Positions 17,107-25,218 of a DNA stretch of 62,370 nt are shown piece after piece. Position 1 is the stretch's first letter, and every line of letters begins with the position of its first letter. The notes under the pieces are model-generated. The model searched no databases, was not told where the DNA came from, and worked only from the letters and a program-made list of their open reading frames with translations. The stretch is taken from NCBI RefSeq assembly GCF_003696215.1, contig NZ_RFFG01000052.1, positions 1-62,370 of the forward strand. Direction: 5' to 3'. This DNA is from Actinomadura harenae. Lineage in GTDB: Bacteria > Actinomycetota > Actinomycetes > Streptosporangiales > Streptosporangiaceae. The position numbers and the translations under genes were made by a program.

Positions 17107-17125
17107 ATTGGACGCCGCGTCCAAT
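17107..17125. promoter_or_regulatory. Putative TetR operator, perfect 19-bp palindrome
   Basis: ATTGGACG-CCG-CGTCCAAT is perfectly symmetric around a 3-bp centre. It is located between tetR and the ABC exporter and matches the imperfect site at 13544-13562. This is the best candidate for the autoregulatory operator of the TetR protein. Confidence 0.65.
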
Positions 17126-17240
17126 CGATCTCCTACGCCCGGCGCGGTACGCCGGGGCCCGCGCCTGCTCCGGGGGGCGCACCCCGCAAGCCGCTCCACG
17201 CCGGACGACGCGGAGGCCGTCCACGCGGACCATCGACGCC

Positions 17241-18149
17241 ATGACGAAGAGCACAGAGAAGCACGCCGGGACGCCGGGCGGCGCGACGACCGCCGACGGG
17301 GGCGCCCGGACCGCCGACACGGAGGCGCGGAATGTCGACGCGGAGGCGCGGAAGGGCGATGCGGAGGCGCGGAAGGGCGATGCGGAGGCGCGGAAGGGCG
17401 ATGCGGAGGCGCGGACCGGTGACGGAGGCGCGCGGACCGAGCGGCTGACCAAGGTGTACGGGACGGGCACGACCGCCGTCCGGGCGCTGGACGAGGTGAC
17501 CGTGACCCTGCCCGGCGGCCGCTTCACCGCGATCATGGGGCCGTCCGGCGCGGGCAAGTCGACGCTGATGCACTGCGTGGCGGGCCTGGACGCGCCGACG
17601 TCCGGGCGGGTGTTCGTCGGCGGCGTCGACCTCGGTGCGCTGCCGGACGCGAAACTGACCCGGATGCGCCGCGAACGCGTCGGGTTCGTGTTCCAGGCGT
17701 TCAACCTGCTGCCGACGCTGACCGCGCGGGACAACATCCTGCTGCCCACGACGCTCGCCGGGACGCGTCCCGACGGCGAGTGGTTCGACACCGTCGTCCG
17801 CACGCTCGGCCTCGGAGAACGCCTCGGGCACCGGCCCTCGCAGCTGTCCGGCGGGCAGCAGCAGCGGGTCGCGCTGGCCCGCGCACTGATCACCCGCCCG
17901 GAGATCGTGTTCGCGGACGAACCGACCGGCAACCTGGACTCGCACACCGGCGCGGAGGTCCTGACGCTGCTCCGCCGCTCCGTCGATGATCTCGGGCAGA
18001 CCGTCGCGATGGTCACCCACGACCCGGCCGCCGCCGCGCGCGCGGACTCGGTGATCTTCTTCGCCGACGGCCGCGTCGTGGACGTCATGGACGCGCCGAC
18101 CCCCGGCCTCGTCCTGGACCGCATGCGCGACCTGGGCGGTGCGGCGTGA
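17241..18149 (+). CDS. ABC transporter ATP-binding protein (MacB/LolD type)
   Basis: 302 aa. The ATPase core runs from about residue 70: Walker A GPSGAGKST, Q-loop FVFQAFNLLP, signature LSGGQQQR, Walker B IVFADEPTGNLDS, H-loop MVTHD. This is the lipoprotein/macrolide-exporter type that pairs with an FtsX-like permease. The first 65 residues are non-homologous and contain a tandem heptapeptide (GDAEARK) array. ATG at 17241. The stop overlaps the permease GTG by four bases (GTGA), so the two are coupled. It is divergent from tetR and shares its operator region. Confidence 0.93.
   Translation: MTKSTEKHAGTPGGATTADGGARTADTEARNVDAEARKGDAEARKGDAEARKGDAEARTGDGGARTERLTKVYGTGTTAVRALDEVTVTLPGGRFTAIMGPSGAGKSTLMHCVAGLDAPTSGRVFVGGVDLGALPDAKLTRMRRERVGFVFQAFNLLPTLTARDNILLPTTLAGTRPDGEWFDTVVRTLGLGERLGHRPSQLSGGQQQRVALARALITRPEIVFADEPTGNLDSHTGAEVLTLLRRSVDDLGQTVAMVTHDPAAAARADSVIFFADGRVVDVMDAPTPGLVLDRMRDLGGAA
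17319..17423 (+). repeat. 21-bp tandem repeat encoding heptapeptides
   Basis: Three exact 21-bp units (17340-17360, 17361-17381, 17382-17402) are flanked by one diverged unit on each side. They encode DAEARKG-type heptads at the N-terminus of the ABC ATPase. The acidic/basic heptad could form a charged helix. Copy number probably varies between strains. Confidence 0.9.
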
Positions 18150-20722
18150 TCGGGCTGGCCTTCCGGGAACTGTGGGGACGGCGCCGCCGCCTCACGTCGT
18201 CCCTGGTCGCGGTGTTCCTCGGCGTCGCGTTCCTCACCGGGACGCTCGCGCTCGGCGACACGCTCTCGCGCGCGATCGACCGGTACTACGCGAACTCCAA
18301 CGGCCACACCGACGTGATGATCCGGAACGCGACGCAGGTCAGCAAGTCGCCGGGGGACCTGCCGGGCGAGATCGACGGGGCCGTCCTGGCCCGGGTGAAG
18401 GGCGTGCCGGGCGTCGCGGACGCGCAGCCGGTGATCCAGGGGTCCGGGCAGCCGCTCGGCCGGGACGGGAAGGTCATCCCGGAGCGCGGCCCGCGCATCG
18501 CCGGGAACTGGATCGAGGACCCGCGGCTCAACGCGTACCGGATCACGCAGGGACGCGCGCCGCGCGCGCCCGACGAGGTCGTGATCAACAAACGCGCCGC
18601 GGACCACGGGAAGCTCCGCGTCGGTGACCGGACCGTCGTCCTCACCCCCGAGCGGGTGCCGGTCACGGTCGTCGGGATCAGCATGTTCGGCAAGGATCCG
18701 GCGTTCGGCGAGACCGCGTTCACGGCGTTCAGCCTGGAGGGCGCGCAGCGGTACGTGGCGCACGGCACCGGCCGCCTGACCGGGGTGGCCCTGCGCGCCG
18801 CGCCGGGCGTCGGGCAGGGCGAACTCGCCGCGCGCGCCTCCCGCGTGCTGCCCGCCGGAACCGAGGCGATCACCGGGAAGGCGCTGGTCGCAGAGGGGAT
18901 CGGGCAGGTCCGGGACGTCTTCGTGAAGACCTTCCAGACGGCGCTCGGAGCGTTCGGCGCGGTCGCGCTGCTGGTCGCCGCGTTCTCCATCCACAACACG
19001 TTCACGATCACGCTCGCCCAGCGGACGCGCGAGTCGGCGCTGCTGCGCGCGGTCGGCGCGAGCCGCCGCCAGCTCGCGGGGCTCGTCGGCGCGGAGGCCC
19101 TGGTGGTCGGCGGGCTCGCCACCGCCGCCGGGATCGCGGGCGGCGCCGGCTGCGCCTTCCTGCTGAAACTGGTGTTCAGCGGGTTCGGCATGGGCCTGGA
19201 CGCGCAGGGCGTCGTGCTCACCGCGCGGACCGTGCTGATCGCCGCGCCGGTCGGGCTCGTCGTCACGCTGCTGGCGGTGCTCGGGCCGGCCGTCCGCGCC
19301 GTGCGGATCCCGCCGATCGCCGCGATGCGGGAGTCCGCGGCCGAGCCCGCGGGAGTGTCGGAGACGCGTGTCATCGTGGGATCGGTGGTCGCGGCCGTCG
19401 GGATCGGGGCGGTGGTCTTCGGCGCGGTCATCGGGCGCGGGGCGTGGACGGGCGTCGGCGCGCTGATGTCGCTGGCCGCGATGGTGGTGCTGGGGCCGGT
19501 CGTGGCCCGTCCGGCCGCGACGCTCATCGGCATGCCCGCGGCCAGGTTCCGCGGCGTGTCCGGACGGCTCGCCCGCGAGAACGCCGTCCGGTCCCCGCGC
19601 CGCACCGCGGGCGCCGCGACCGCGCTGATGATCGGGGTCGGCGTGGTGACGCTGCTCACGGTCTTCGCCGGGTCGCTGCGGGCCTCCCTGGCGGACGGCG
19701 TCGCGGGGTCCTTCCGGTCCGGGCTGGTCGTGAACGGCGGCACCAACGAGACCGGCGGGTTCGAGCCGTCGCTGGCGACGCAGGCCGCGTCCCTGCCGCA
19801 GATCGCGACCGCCGTGGGGCTGGGGAAGGGCGCCGCCCGGGTGGACGGGCACGCCGCGACGGTCGGCGTCGCCGACCCGGCGCTGCTCGGGCGCGTCCTG
19901 AGCCTGGACGTGACGTCCGGCACCCTCCCCTCCGACCCCGCGTCCGCCGGAAGCACTCCGGCGGCCGCAGGAAGTGGTTCGGCGGCGGCCGGAGGCGGGG
20001 CGGCGGTGCTGGCGGTGGGGAAGAAGGTCGCCGACCAGCGGAAATGGAAGGTCGGGACGGTGGTGACGGTCACGTTCTCGGACGGTTCGCGCGTGCCGAT
20101 GACGGTCGCCGCGATCTACAAGCGCACCGACCTGTCCGGGGAGTACCTCGTCCCGCGGACGGCGTGGGCGGCGCACAACCGGCGTCCGCTCGACACCGCG
20201 GTGTTCGCCACGTCGAAGCAGGGCGTGTCCGAGGCGGACGCCCGGGCGGCGCTCACCTCGCTCGTGCGGTCGTACGGCGCCCCGGAGGTCCAGAACCGGT
20301 CCGAGTACGTCACCGCCCAGACCAAGCAGATGAACGCGTTCCTCGGGATCGTGTACGTGATGCTGGCCCTCGCGATCCTGATCGCCCTGCTGGGGATCGC
20401 GAACACGCTCGCCCTGTCGGTCCACGAGCGGACGCGGGAGCTGGGGCTGCTCCGCGCCGTCGGGGCGACCCGCGGGCAGGTCCGGGCCATGATCCGCTGG
20501 GAGTCGCTCATCGTGTCGCTGTTCGGCACGGCGGGCGGCGCGGGGTTCGGCCTCTTCCTCGGCTGGGCCCTGGTCAGCGCGCTGTCGGACCCGTTCTCTG
20601 TCCCGGTCGTCCCACTCGTGGTGATCTTGCTGGTGGGCGCCGTCGCGGGCGTCCTGGCCGCGCTGCGGCCCGCGCGGCGCGCGGCCAGGCTGCCCGCGCT
20701 CACCGCCGTGGCCTCTGGATGA
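18146..20722 (+). CDS. FtsX/MacB-like ABC transporter permease
   Basis: 858 aa. An N-terminal membrane helix (LTSSLVAVFLGVAFLTGTLAL) is followed by a MacB-type periplasmic domain, then a three-helix FtsX block (about 265-400). A second extracytoplasmic domain and a second FtsX block (about 740-850) follow, and two further helices lie at about 415-455. This two-FtsX layout is typical of actinobacterial exporters of lipids, peptides or antimicrobials. GTG 18146 overlaps the ATPase stop. An Ala/Gly/Ser-rich linker at about 590-620 is low-complexity. The substrate is unknown. Confidence 0.92.
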   Translation: MIGLAFRELWGRRRRLTSSLVAVFLGVAFLTGTLALGDTLSRAIDRYYANSNGHTDVMIRNATQVSKSPGDLPGEIDGAVLARVKGVPGVADAQPVIQGSGQPLGRDGKVIPERGPRIAGNWIEDPRLNAYRITQGRAPRAPDEVVINKRAADHGKLRVGDRTVVLTPERVPVTVVGISMFGKDPAFGETAFTAFSLEGAQRYVAHGTGRLTGVALRAAPGVGQGELAARASRVLPAGTEAITGKALVAEGIGQVRDVFVKTFQTALGAFGAVALLVAAFSIHNTFTITLAQRTRESALLRAVGASRRQLAGLVGAEALVVGGLATAAGIAGGAGCAFLLKLVFSGFGMGLDAQGVVLTARTVLIAAPVGLVVTLLAVLGPAVRAVRIPPIAAMRESAAEPAGVSETRVIVGSVVAAVGIGAVVFGAVIGRGAWTGVGALMSLAAMVVLGPVVARPAATLIGMPAARFRGVSGRLARENAVRSPRRTAGAATALMIGVGVVTLLTVFAGSLRASLADGVAGSFRSGLVVNGGTNETGGFEPSLATQAASLPQIATAVGLGKGAARVDGHAATVGVADPALLGRVLSLDVTSGTLPSDPASAGSTPAAAGSGSAAAGGGAAVLAVGKKVADQRKWKVGTVVTVTFSDGSRVPMTVAAIYKRTDLSGEYLVPRTAWAAHNRRPLDTAVFATSKQGVSEADARAALTSLVRSYGAPEVQNRSEYVTAQTKQMNAFLGIVYVMLALAILIALLGIANTLALSVHERTRELGLLRAVGATRGQVRAMIRWESLIVSLFGTAGGAGFGLFLGWALVSALSDPFSVPVVPLVVILLVGAVAGVLAALRPARRAARLPALTAVASG

Positions 20723-20730
20723 GACCGTCC

Positions 20731-20765
20731 TGCCGTCCGCCCTGGACTTACCGGGGCGGACGGCA
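20731..20765 (+). terminator. Terminator after the ABC exporter
   Basis: TGCCGTCCGCCC (20731-20742) and GGGCGGACGGCA (20754-20765) form a perfect 12-bp stem with an 11-nt loop, 8 nt after the permease stop. Confidence 0.75.
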
Positions 20766-20864
20766 CCGGCCCCTCGTGCGCGTGGGGGCGCCTGGGATCT
20801 GGCCACCCAGGGCCCCAGGGCGCATAAGGGGACGGTGCGGCGTGGGATGCGCGGTTTGCCTGGA

Positions 20865-20876
20865 TAGGCTGTTGCA
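20865..20876 (+). promoter_or_regulatory. Leaderless-type -10 box
   Basis: TAGGCT (20865-20870) ends 6 nt before the ATG at 20877; no Shine-Dalgarno is present in the intervening GTTGCA. Confidence 0.5.
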
Positions 20877-22088
20877 ATGCAGGTCAACCAGTCGGGCAAG
20901 CTCGCGAACGTCTGTTACGACATCCGGGGTCCGGTCCTGAAGCGCGCCAAGGAACTCGAGGCGCAGGGGAACAGGATCCTCAAACTGCACATCGGAAATC
21001 CCGCCCCGTTCGGCTTCGAGGCCCCGCCCGAAGTGCTGCAGGACATGATCCGCAACCTGCCGGAGGCGCACGGGTACAGCGACTCCAAGGGCATCCTGCC
21101 CGCGCGGCGCGCCGTGGTCCAGCGCTGCCAGGAGGCCGGTATCGAGGGTGTGGACGTCGAGGACGTCTACCTCGGCAACGGCGTCTCCGAGCTGATCGTG
21201 ATGACGCTCCAGGCGCTGCTCGACGACGGTGACCAGGTGCTCATCCCCGCCCCCGACTACCCGCTGTGGACGGCCGCGACGTCGCTGTCCGGCGGCGTCC
21301 CGGTGCACTACCGGTGCGACGAGGAGGCGGGCTGGGCGCCGGACCTGGCCGACATGGAGGCCAAGATCACCGATCGCACCCGGGCGATCGTGATCATCAA
21401 CCCGAACAACCCGACCGGCGCGGTCTACCCGCGCGAGGTGCTGCTCGAGATCACCGAGCTGGCCCGCCGGCACGGCCTGCTGATCTTCGCCGACGAGATC
21501 TACGACCGGATCCTGTACGACGGCGCGTCGCACACCTCGATCGCCTCGCTGGCCCCCGACCTGCTCTGCCTGACCTTCGGCGGGCTGTCGAAGAACTACC
21601 GGGTCGCCGGGTTCCGGTCCGGCTGGGTGATCCTCTCCGGGCCGAAGGAGCACGCCGAGTCCTACATCGAGGGCCTCGACATCCTCGCGAACATGCGGCT
21701 GTGCCCGAACGTCCCGGCGCAGTTCGCCGTCCAGGCGGCGCTCGGCGGTACCCAGAGCATCGACGAGCTCGTCCTGCCGACCGGCCGCCTCGGCGAGCAG
21801 CGCGACCGGGCAGCCACGATGCTGAACGAGATCCCGGGCGTGAGCTGCGTCCGGCCGGAGGGGGCGCTCTACGTGTTCCCGCGGCTCGACCCCGAGATGT
21901 ACCCGGTCAAGGACGACGTGCGGTTCGCGTTCGACCTGCTGGAGCAGCAGAACATCCTGGTCGTGCAGGGCACCGGCTTCAACTGGCCGACGCCCGACCA
22001 CTTCCGGATCGTCACGCTCCAGTACGCGGACGACCTGGAAGAGGCGATCGGGCGGATCGGCGACTTCCTCACGACCTACCGTCCCTGA
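20877..22088 (+). CDS. PLP-dependent aminotransferase (AlaA-like, class I/II)
   Basis: 403 aa, full length. The fold type I motifs are present: GNGVSEL near 100, INPNNPTGAVY (about 173-183), ADEIYDRILYDG, and the PLP lysine in GGLSKNYRVAGFRSGW (about 240). The sequence is closest to alanine/glutamate-pyruvate transaminases of the AlaA type, which make alanine from pyruvate and glutamate. It appears leaderless, with a -10 box 6 nt before the ATG. It is monocistronic between two hairpins. Confidence 0.9.
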   Translation: MQVNQSGKLANVCYDIRGPVLKRAKELEAQGNRILKLHIGNPAPFGFEAPPEVLQDMIRNLPEAHGYSDSKGILPARRAVVQRCQEAGIEGVDVEDVYLGNGVSELIVMTLQALLDDGDQVLIPAPDYPLWTAATSLSGGVPVHYRCDEEAGWAPDLADMEAKITDRTRAIVIINPNNPTGAVYPREVLLEITELARRHGLLIFADEIYDRILYDGASHTSIASLAPDLLCLTFGGLSKNYRVAGFRSGWVILSGPKEHAESYIEGLDILANMRLCPNVPAQFAVQAALGGTQSIDELVLPTGRLGEQRDRAATMLNEIPGVSCVRPEGALYVFPRLDPEMYPVKDDVRFAFDLLEQQNILVVQGTGFNWPTPDHFRIVTLQYADDLEEAIGRIGDFLTTYRP

Positions 22089-22109
22089 CCTTCAGGCGCG
22101 ACTTCCGTG

Positions 22110-22149
22110 GCGGGCGGGAGGCCGAGAACTCACTCGGCTTCCCGCCCGC
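22110..22149. terminator. Bidirectional terminator between aminotransferase and dinG
   Basis: A 17-bp stem (22110-22126 with 22133-22149, one G-T wobble) with loop AACTCA. It overlaps the last codons of the minus-strand helicase gene and serves both convergent transcripts. Confidence 0.82.
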
Positions 22150-24346
22150 TCTCCTTGGAGTCTGCTGCGGCCTCCGCGGCCTGGTCGAGGCGGCGCAGCG
22201 CGCCCCGGACGGTCTCCGGGTCGGTCGTGGCCCAGAACGGCGGCAGCGACGTCTTGAGGAAGCCGCCGTACCGCGCGGTCGCGAGCCGCGGGTCGAGGAC
22301 GGCCACGACGCCCCGGTCGTCCATCGCGCGCAGGAGGCGTCCCGCGCCCTGCGCCAGCAATAGGGCCGCGTGCGTCGCCGCGACCGCCATGAAGCCGTTG
22401 CCGCCGCGCGCCGCGACCGCGCGCTGCCGGGCCGACGCCACCGGGTCGTCCGGACGCGGGAACGGGATGCGGTCCATGATGACGAGCTGGAGGGACGGCC
22501 CCGGCACGTCCACGCCCTGCCAGAGCGACAGGGTGCCGAACAGGCAGGTCCGCTCGTCCTCGGCGAACTGCTTGACCAGCAGGGACGTCGAGTCCTCGCC
22601 CTGGCAGAGCAGCGGGTGCGACAGGTGGTCCTTCAGCTCGTCGGCGGCCTGGCGGGCGGCGCGCATCGACGAGAACAGCCCGAGGGTGCGGCCCCCGGCG
22701 GCCTCGATCAGCTCGGTGATCTCGGTCAGGTAGGCGTCGGGCAGCCCGTCGCGTCCGGGCTGCGGCAGGTGCCGCGCCACGTAGAGGATGCCCGAACGCG
22801 GGTGGTCGAACGGCGAGCCCGCATCGATGCCCGACCAGGGCAGCTCCTGCTTGGGCCTGTCCTTGTCCGCGGCCGGGTCGGCCTCGGAGTCGCGCACGGT
22901 CGGAACCTCAAGCGGAGGCAGACCCCATTGGCGGGCCAGCGGCTCGAAGGATCCGCCCAGTGTGAGCGTCGCGGACGTGAGGACGGCCGTTCGTTTCTCG
23001 AAGAGCGTCGCGCGCAGGAGCCCGCCCACACCGATGGGTGCGACGTGCAGTGTCGGCGGACGTTTCGGACGCCCGTCCTGAACGAACGGCTTCTCCAGCC
23101 AGACGACCTCGTTCCGCGCGGCGATCTCGACCTGGTAGGACTCCAGCAGCCGGACGGACGTGTCGTGCAGATCCTCGAGCGCCGAGCGTGCCGCTTTACG
23201 CGCGCCCGCGTCGGCGGGGTCCAGTTCCTTCTTCTCCGGGCCGATCGCGGTCAGGCAGGCGTGGGCGGCGTCCCGGACGACGGCCAGCGCGTTGCCGAGG
23301 GCCTCGGGCAGGACGTCCATGCGTCCTGCGGGGAATTCCTCCAAGAGAAGGGTCAAGTCATCGGCCGAACTTTTGAGCCGGCTGGCGATGCCTTCTTCGA
23401 CGAGCCGTCCACAGCGGCGGGCGGCGGTGTCCACGGCCGCGGCCGAGATGTCGCCGGTCGCCACGGCCGTGACGCGGTCGACGAGCTCGTGGGCCTCGTC
23501 CACGATCACGACGTCATGCTCGGGGAGCACCTGGAACTCCTCCAGGGCGTCGATCGCGAGCAGAGCGTGGTTGGTGACGACGATGTGCGCCTCGCCCGCC
23601 TGCGCACGCGCGAGCTCCGCGAAGCATTCCGTGCCCTGGGGGCAGCGTGTGGCCCCCAGGCACTCCTTCGCCGTGACCGCGACCTGCCGCCACGCCTGTT
23701 CGGTCACGCCGGGGACGAGTTCGTCGCGGTCACCCGTCCGCGTCTCGTCCGCCCACTCGTTCAGGCGCTTGACCTGGCGGCCGAGCACGGAGAGCTGCTG
23801 CGGGTCGAAGAGGCTGTGGTCCTCCTCCTCGTCCTCCGGGAAGCCGGTCTGCACGCGGTTCAGGCAGAGGTAGTTGCGGCGGCCCTTGAGGATCGCGTAC
23901 TTCAGCTCGGTGCCGAGGTGCGGGCGCAGCGCCTCGGCGAGGCGCGGGAGGTCGCGGTCGACGAGCTGGCGCTGCAGCGCGATCGTCGCGGTCGAGACGA
24001 CGACCGTCCGGCCCTTGCTGATCGCGTAGCGGATCGCCGGAATCAGGTACGCCAGCGACTTGCCGGTGCCCGTGCCCGCCTGCGCGGCGAGGTGCTCGCC
24101 GCCGTCGAGGGCCTGCTCGACGGCCTCCGCCATGGTGACCTGACCAGGGCGTTCGGCCCCGCCGATGGCCTGGACGGCGGCGGCGAGCAGCGTGGCCGTG
24201 TCCGGCACGCGCCCCGCCGAGGCGGGCCGTTCGGCCGTCTTGGGACGCGTGGGGCCGGCGGTGGTGGGACGCGCGGAACCGGCCGAGTCCTCGGCGTCGG
24301 TGTCGGCGGAAGCGGAGAGCAGATCAGGGGCGGGCACGTCGCCCAA
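22130..24346 (-). CDS. dinG: DinG-family ATP-dependent DNA helicase
   Basis: 738 aa. Walker A AGTGTGKS is preceded by the Q-motif region. The iron-sulfur cysteine cluster is at C-x5-C-x4-C (CLGATRCPQGTEC), the DEAH box is in IVDEAHELVD, and the C-terminal motor includes GTLSLWQGVDVPG and GAGRLLRAMDDRG. It is an XPD-like 5'-3' helicase acting on damaged DNA, R-loops or stalled forks. TTG at 24346 has GGAGGG 5 nt upstream; GTG at 24337 is three codons downstream and lies too far from that site. The N-terminal 50 residues are low-complexity. Positions 24347-24645 hold the divergent promoter and no gene. Confidence 0.9.
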   Translation of the reverse strand: MGDVPAPDLLSASADTDAEDSAGSARPTTAGPTRPKTAERPASAGRVPDTATLLAAAVQAIGGAERPGQVTMAEAVEQALDGGEHLAAQAGTGTGKSLAYLIPAIRYAISKGRTVVVSTATIALQRQLVDRDLPRLAEALRPHLGTELKYAILKGRRNYLCLNRVQTGFPEDEEEDHSLFDPQQLSVLGRQVKRLNEWADETRTGDRDELVPGVTEQAWRQVAVTAKECLGATRCPQGTECFAELARAQAGEAHIVVTNHALLAIDALEEFQVLPEHDVVIVDEAHELVDRVTAVATGDISAAAVDTAARRCGRLVEEGIASRLKSSADDLTLLLEEFPAGRMDVLPEALGNALAVVRDAAHACLTAIGPEKKELDPADAGARKAARSALEDLHDTSVRLLESYQVEIAARNEVVWLEKPFVQDGRPKRPPTLHVAPIGVGGLLRATLFEKRTAVLTSATLTLGGSFEPLARQWGLPPLEVPTVRDSEADPAADKDRPKQELPWSGIDAGSPFDHPRSGILYVARHLPQPGRDGLPDAYLTEITELIEAAGGRTLGLFSSMRAARQAADELKDHLSHPLLCQGEDSTSLLVKQFAEDERTCLFGTLSLWQGVDVPGPSLQLVIMDRIPFPRPDDPVASARQRAVAARGGNGFMAVAATHAALLLAQGAGRLLRAMDDRGVVAVLDPRLATARYGGFLKTSLPPFWATTDPETVRGALRRLDQAAEAAADSKESGREAE

Positions 24347-24645
24347 CGCTACCCTCCGCCCGGCGTGCTCGCGGCCGAGCCGCCGCCTCACACCCCCTGT
24401 TGGCAGGGTCGTGACCTGGGACACTTTCCGGCTTCGATGGCGAATGGCGGTTGCGTGGATCACATGCCATCTGTTGGCCTTGGGCGTGTCGGCAGCCACA
24501 CTGCGACGGCCTGGAACGGTCTCACCAGCGGCTGCCCCACGCGCGCGCCCGCGCGCGTACGGAGACTTCTGCGCGGCGGCCACACGGTTCCGCTTGGGGT
24601 GCCCCTTGGGACGGAGCGGTCCGGGGCGTCCGCGAAGATACATCT

Positions 24646-25146
24646 GTGTCTGATGCTGAAAGAGAAGTCCTGACCTGGGAATTGTTCGGCACCGCGAGCC
24701 GTGATCTCGCCACCATGGTCGCCGAGAGCGGCTACAAGCCGGATCTGATCCTGTCGATCGCGCGCGGGGGCCTGTTCGTGGCCGGAGCCCTCGGCTACGC
24801 CCTGGACGTCAAGAACCTGCACGTCATGAACGTCGAGTTCTACACCGGTGTGGACCAGCGCCTCGACATGCCGGTCATGCTCCCGCCCGTGCCCGCCCCG
24901 GTGGACCTCTCGGGCGCGCGCGTACTGGTGGCCGACGACGTCGCCGACACCGGCGCGACCCTCAAGCTCGTCCGGGACTTCTGCGCCGACCACGTCGCCG
25001 ACGTCCGCTGCGCCGTGGTCTACGAGAAGCCCCACTCCACCGTGAAGTGCGAGTACGTGTGGCGGCACACCGACCGCTGGATCAACTTCCCGTGGTCGAC
25101 GCTGCCCCCGGTCGTGCAACGGGACGATCAGGTCTTGGACGCCTGA
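24646..25146 (+). CDS. Phosphoribosyltransferase
   Basis: 166 aa. The PRPP-binding loop appears as VLVADDVADTGATLKLV (about 86-102), and an N-terminal ILSIARGGLFVA carries the conserved Arg-Gly-Gly of type I phosphoribosyltransferases. This is the xanthine/hypoxanthine-type subgroup common in actinobacteria, a purine-salvage enzyme using PRPP, though the base specificity is not visible. GTG at 24646 has no strong ribosome-binding site. It is divergent from dinG and separated by 72 nt from the sulfatase gene. Confidence 0.88.
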   Translation: MSDAEREVLTWELFGTASRDLATMVAESGYKPDLILSIARGGLFVAGALGYALDVKNLHVMNVEFYTGVDQRLDMPVMLPPVPAPVDLSGARVLVADDVADTGATLKLVRDFCADHVADVRCAVVYEKPHSTVKCEYVWRHTDRWINFPWSTLPPVVQRDDQVLDA

Positions 25147-25218
25147 CGGCAAGGTCCGGCGCGGCCTGGAACGCTCCTTGGTTGGCTGGATCCCTCTGCT
25201 GGATCCGGCCCGCCAGGA

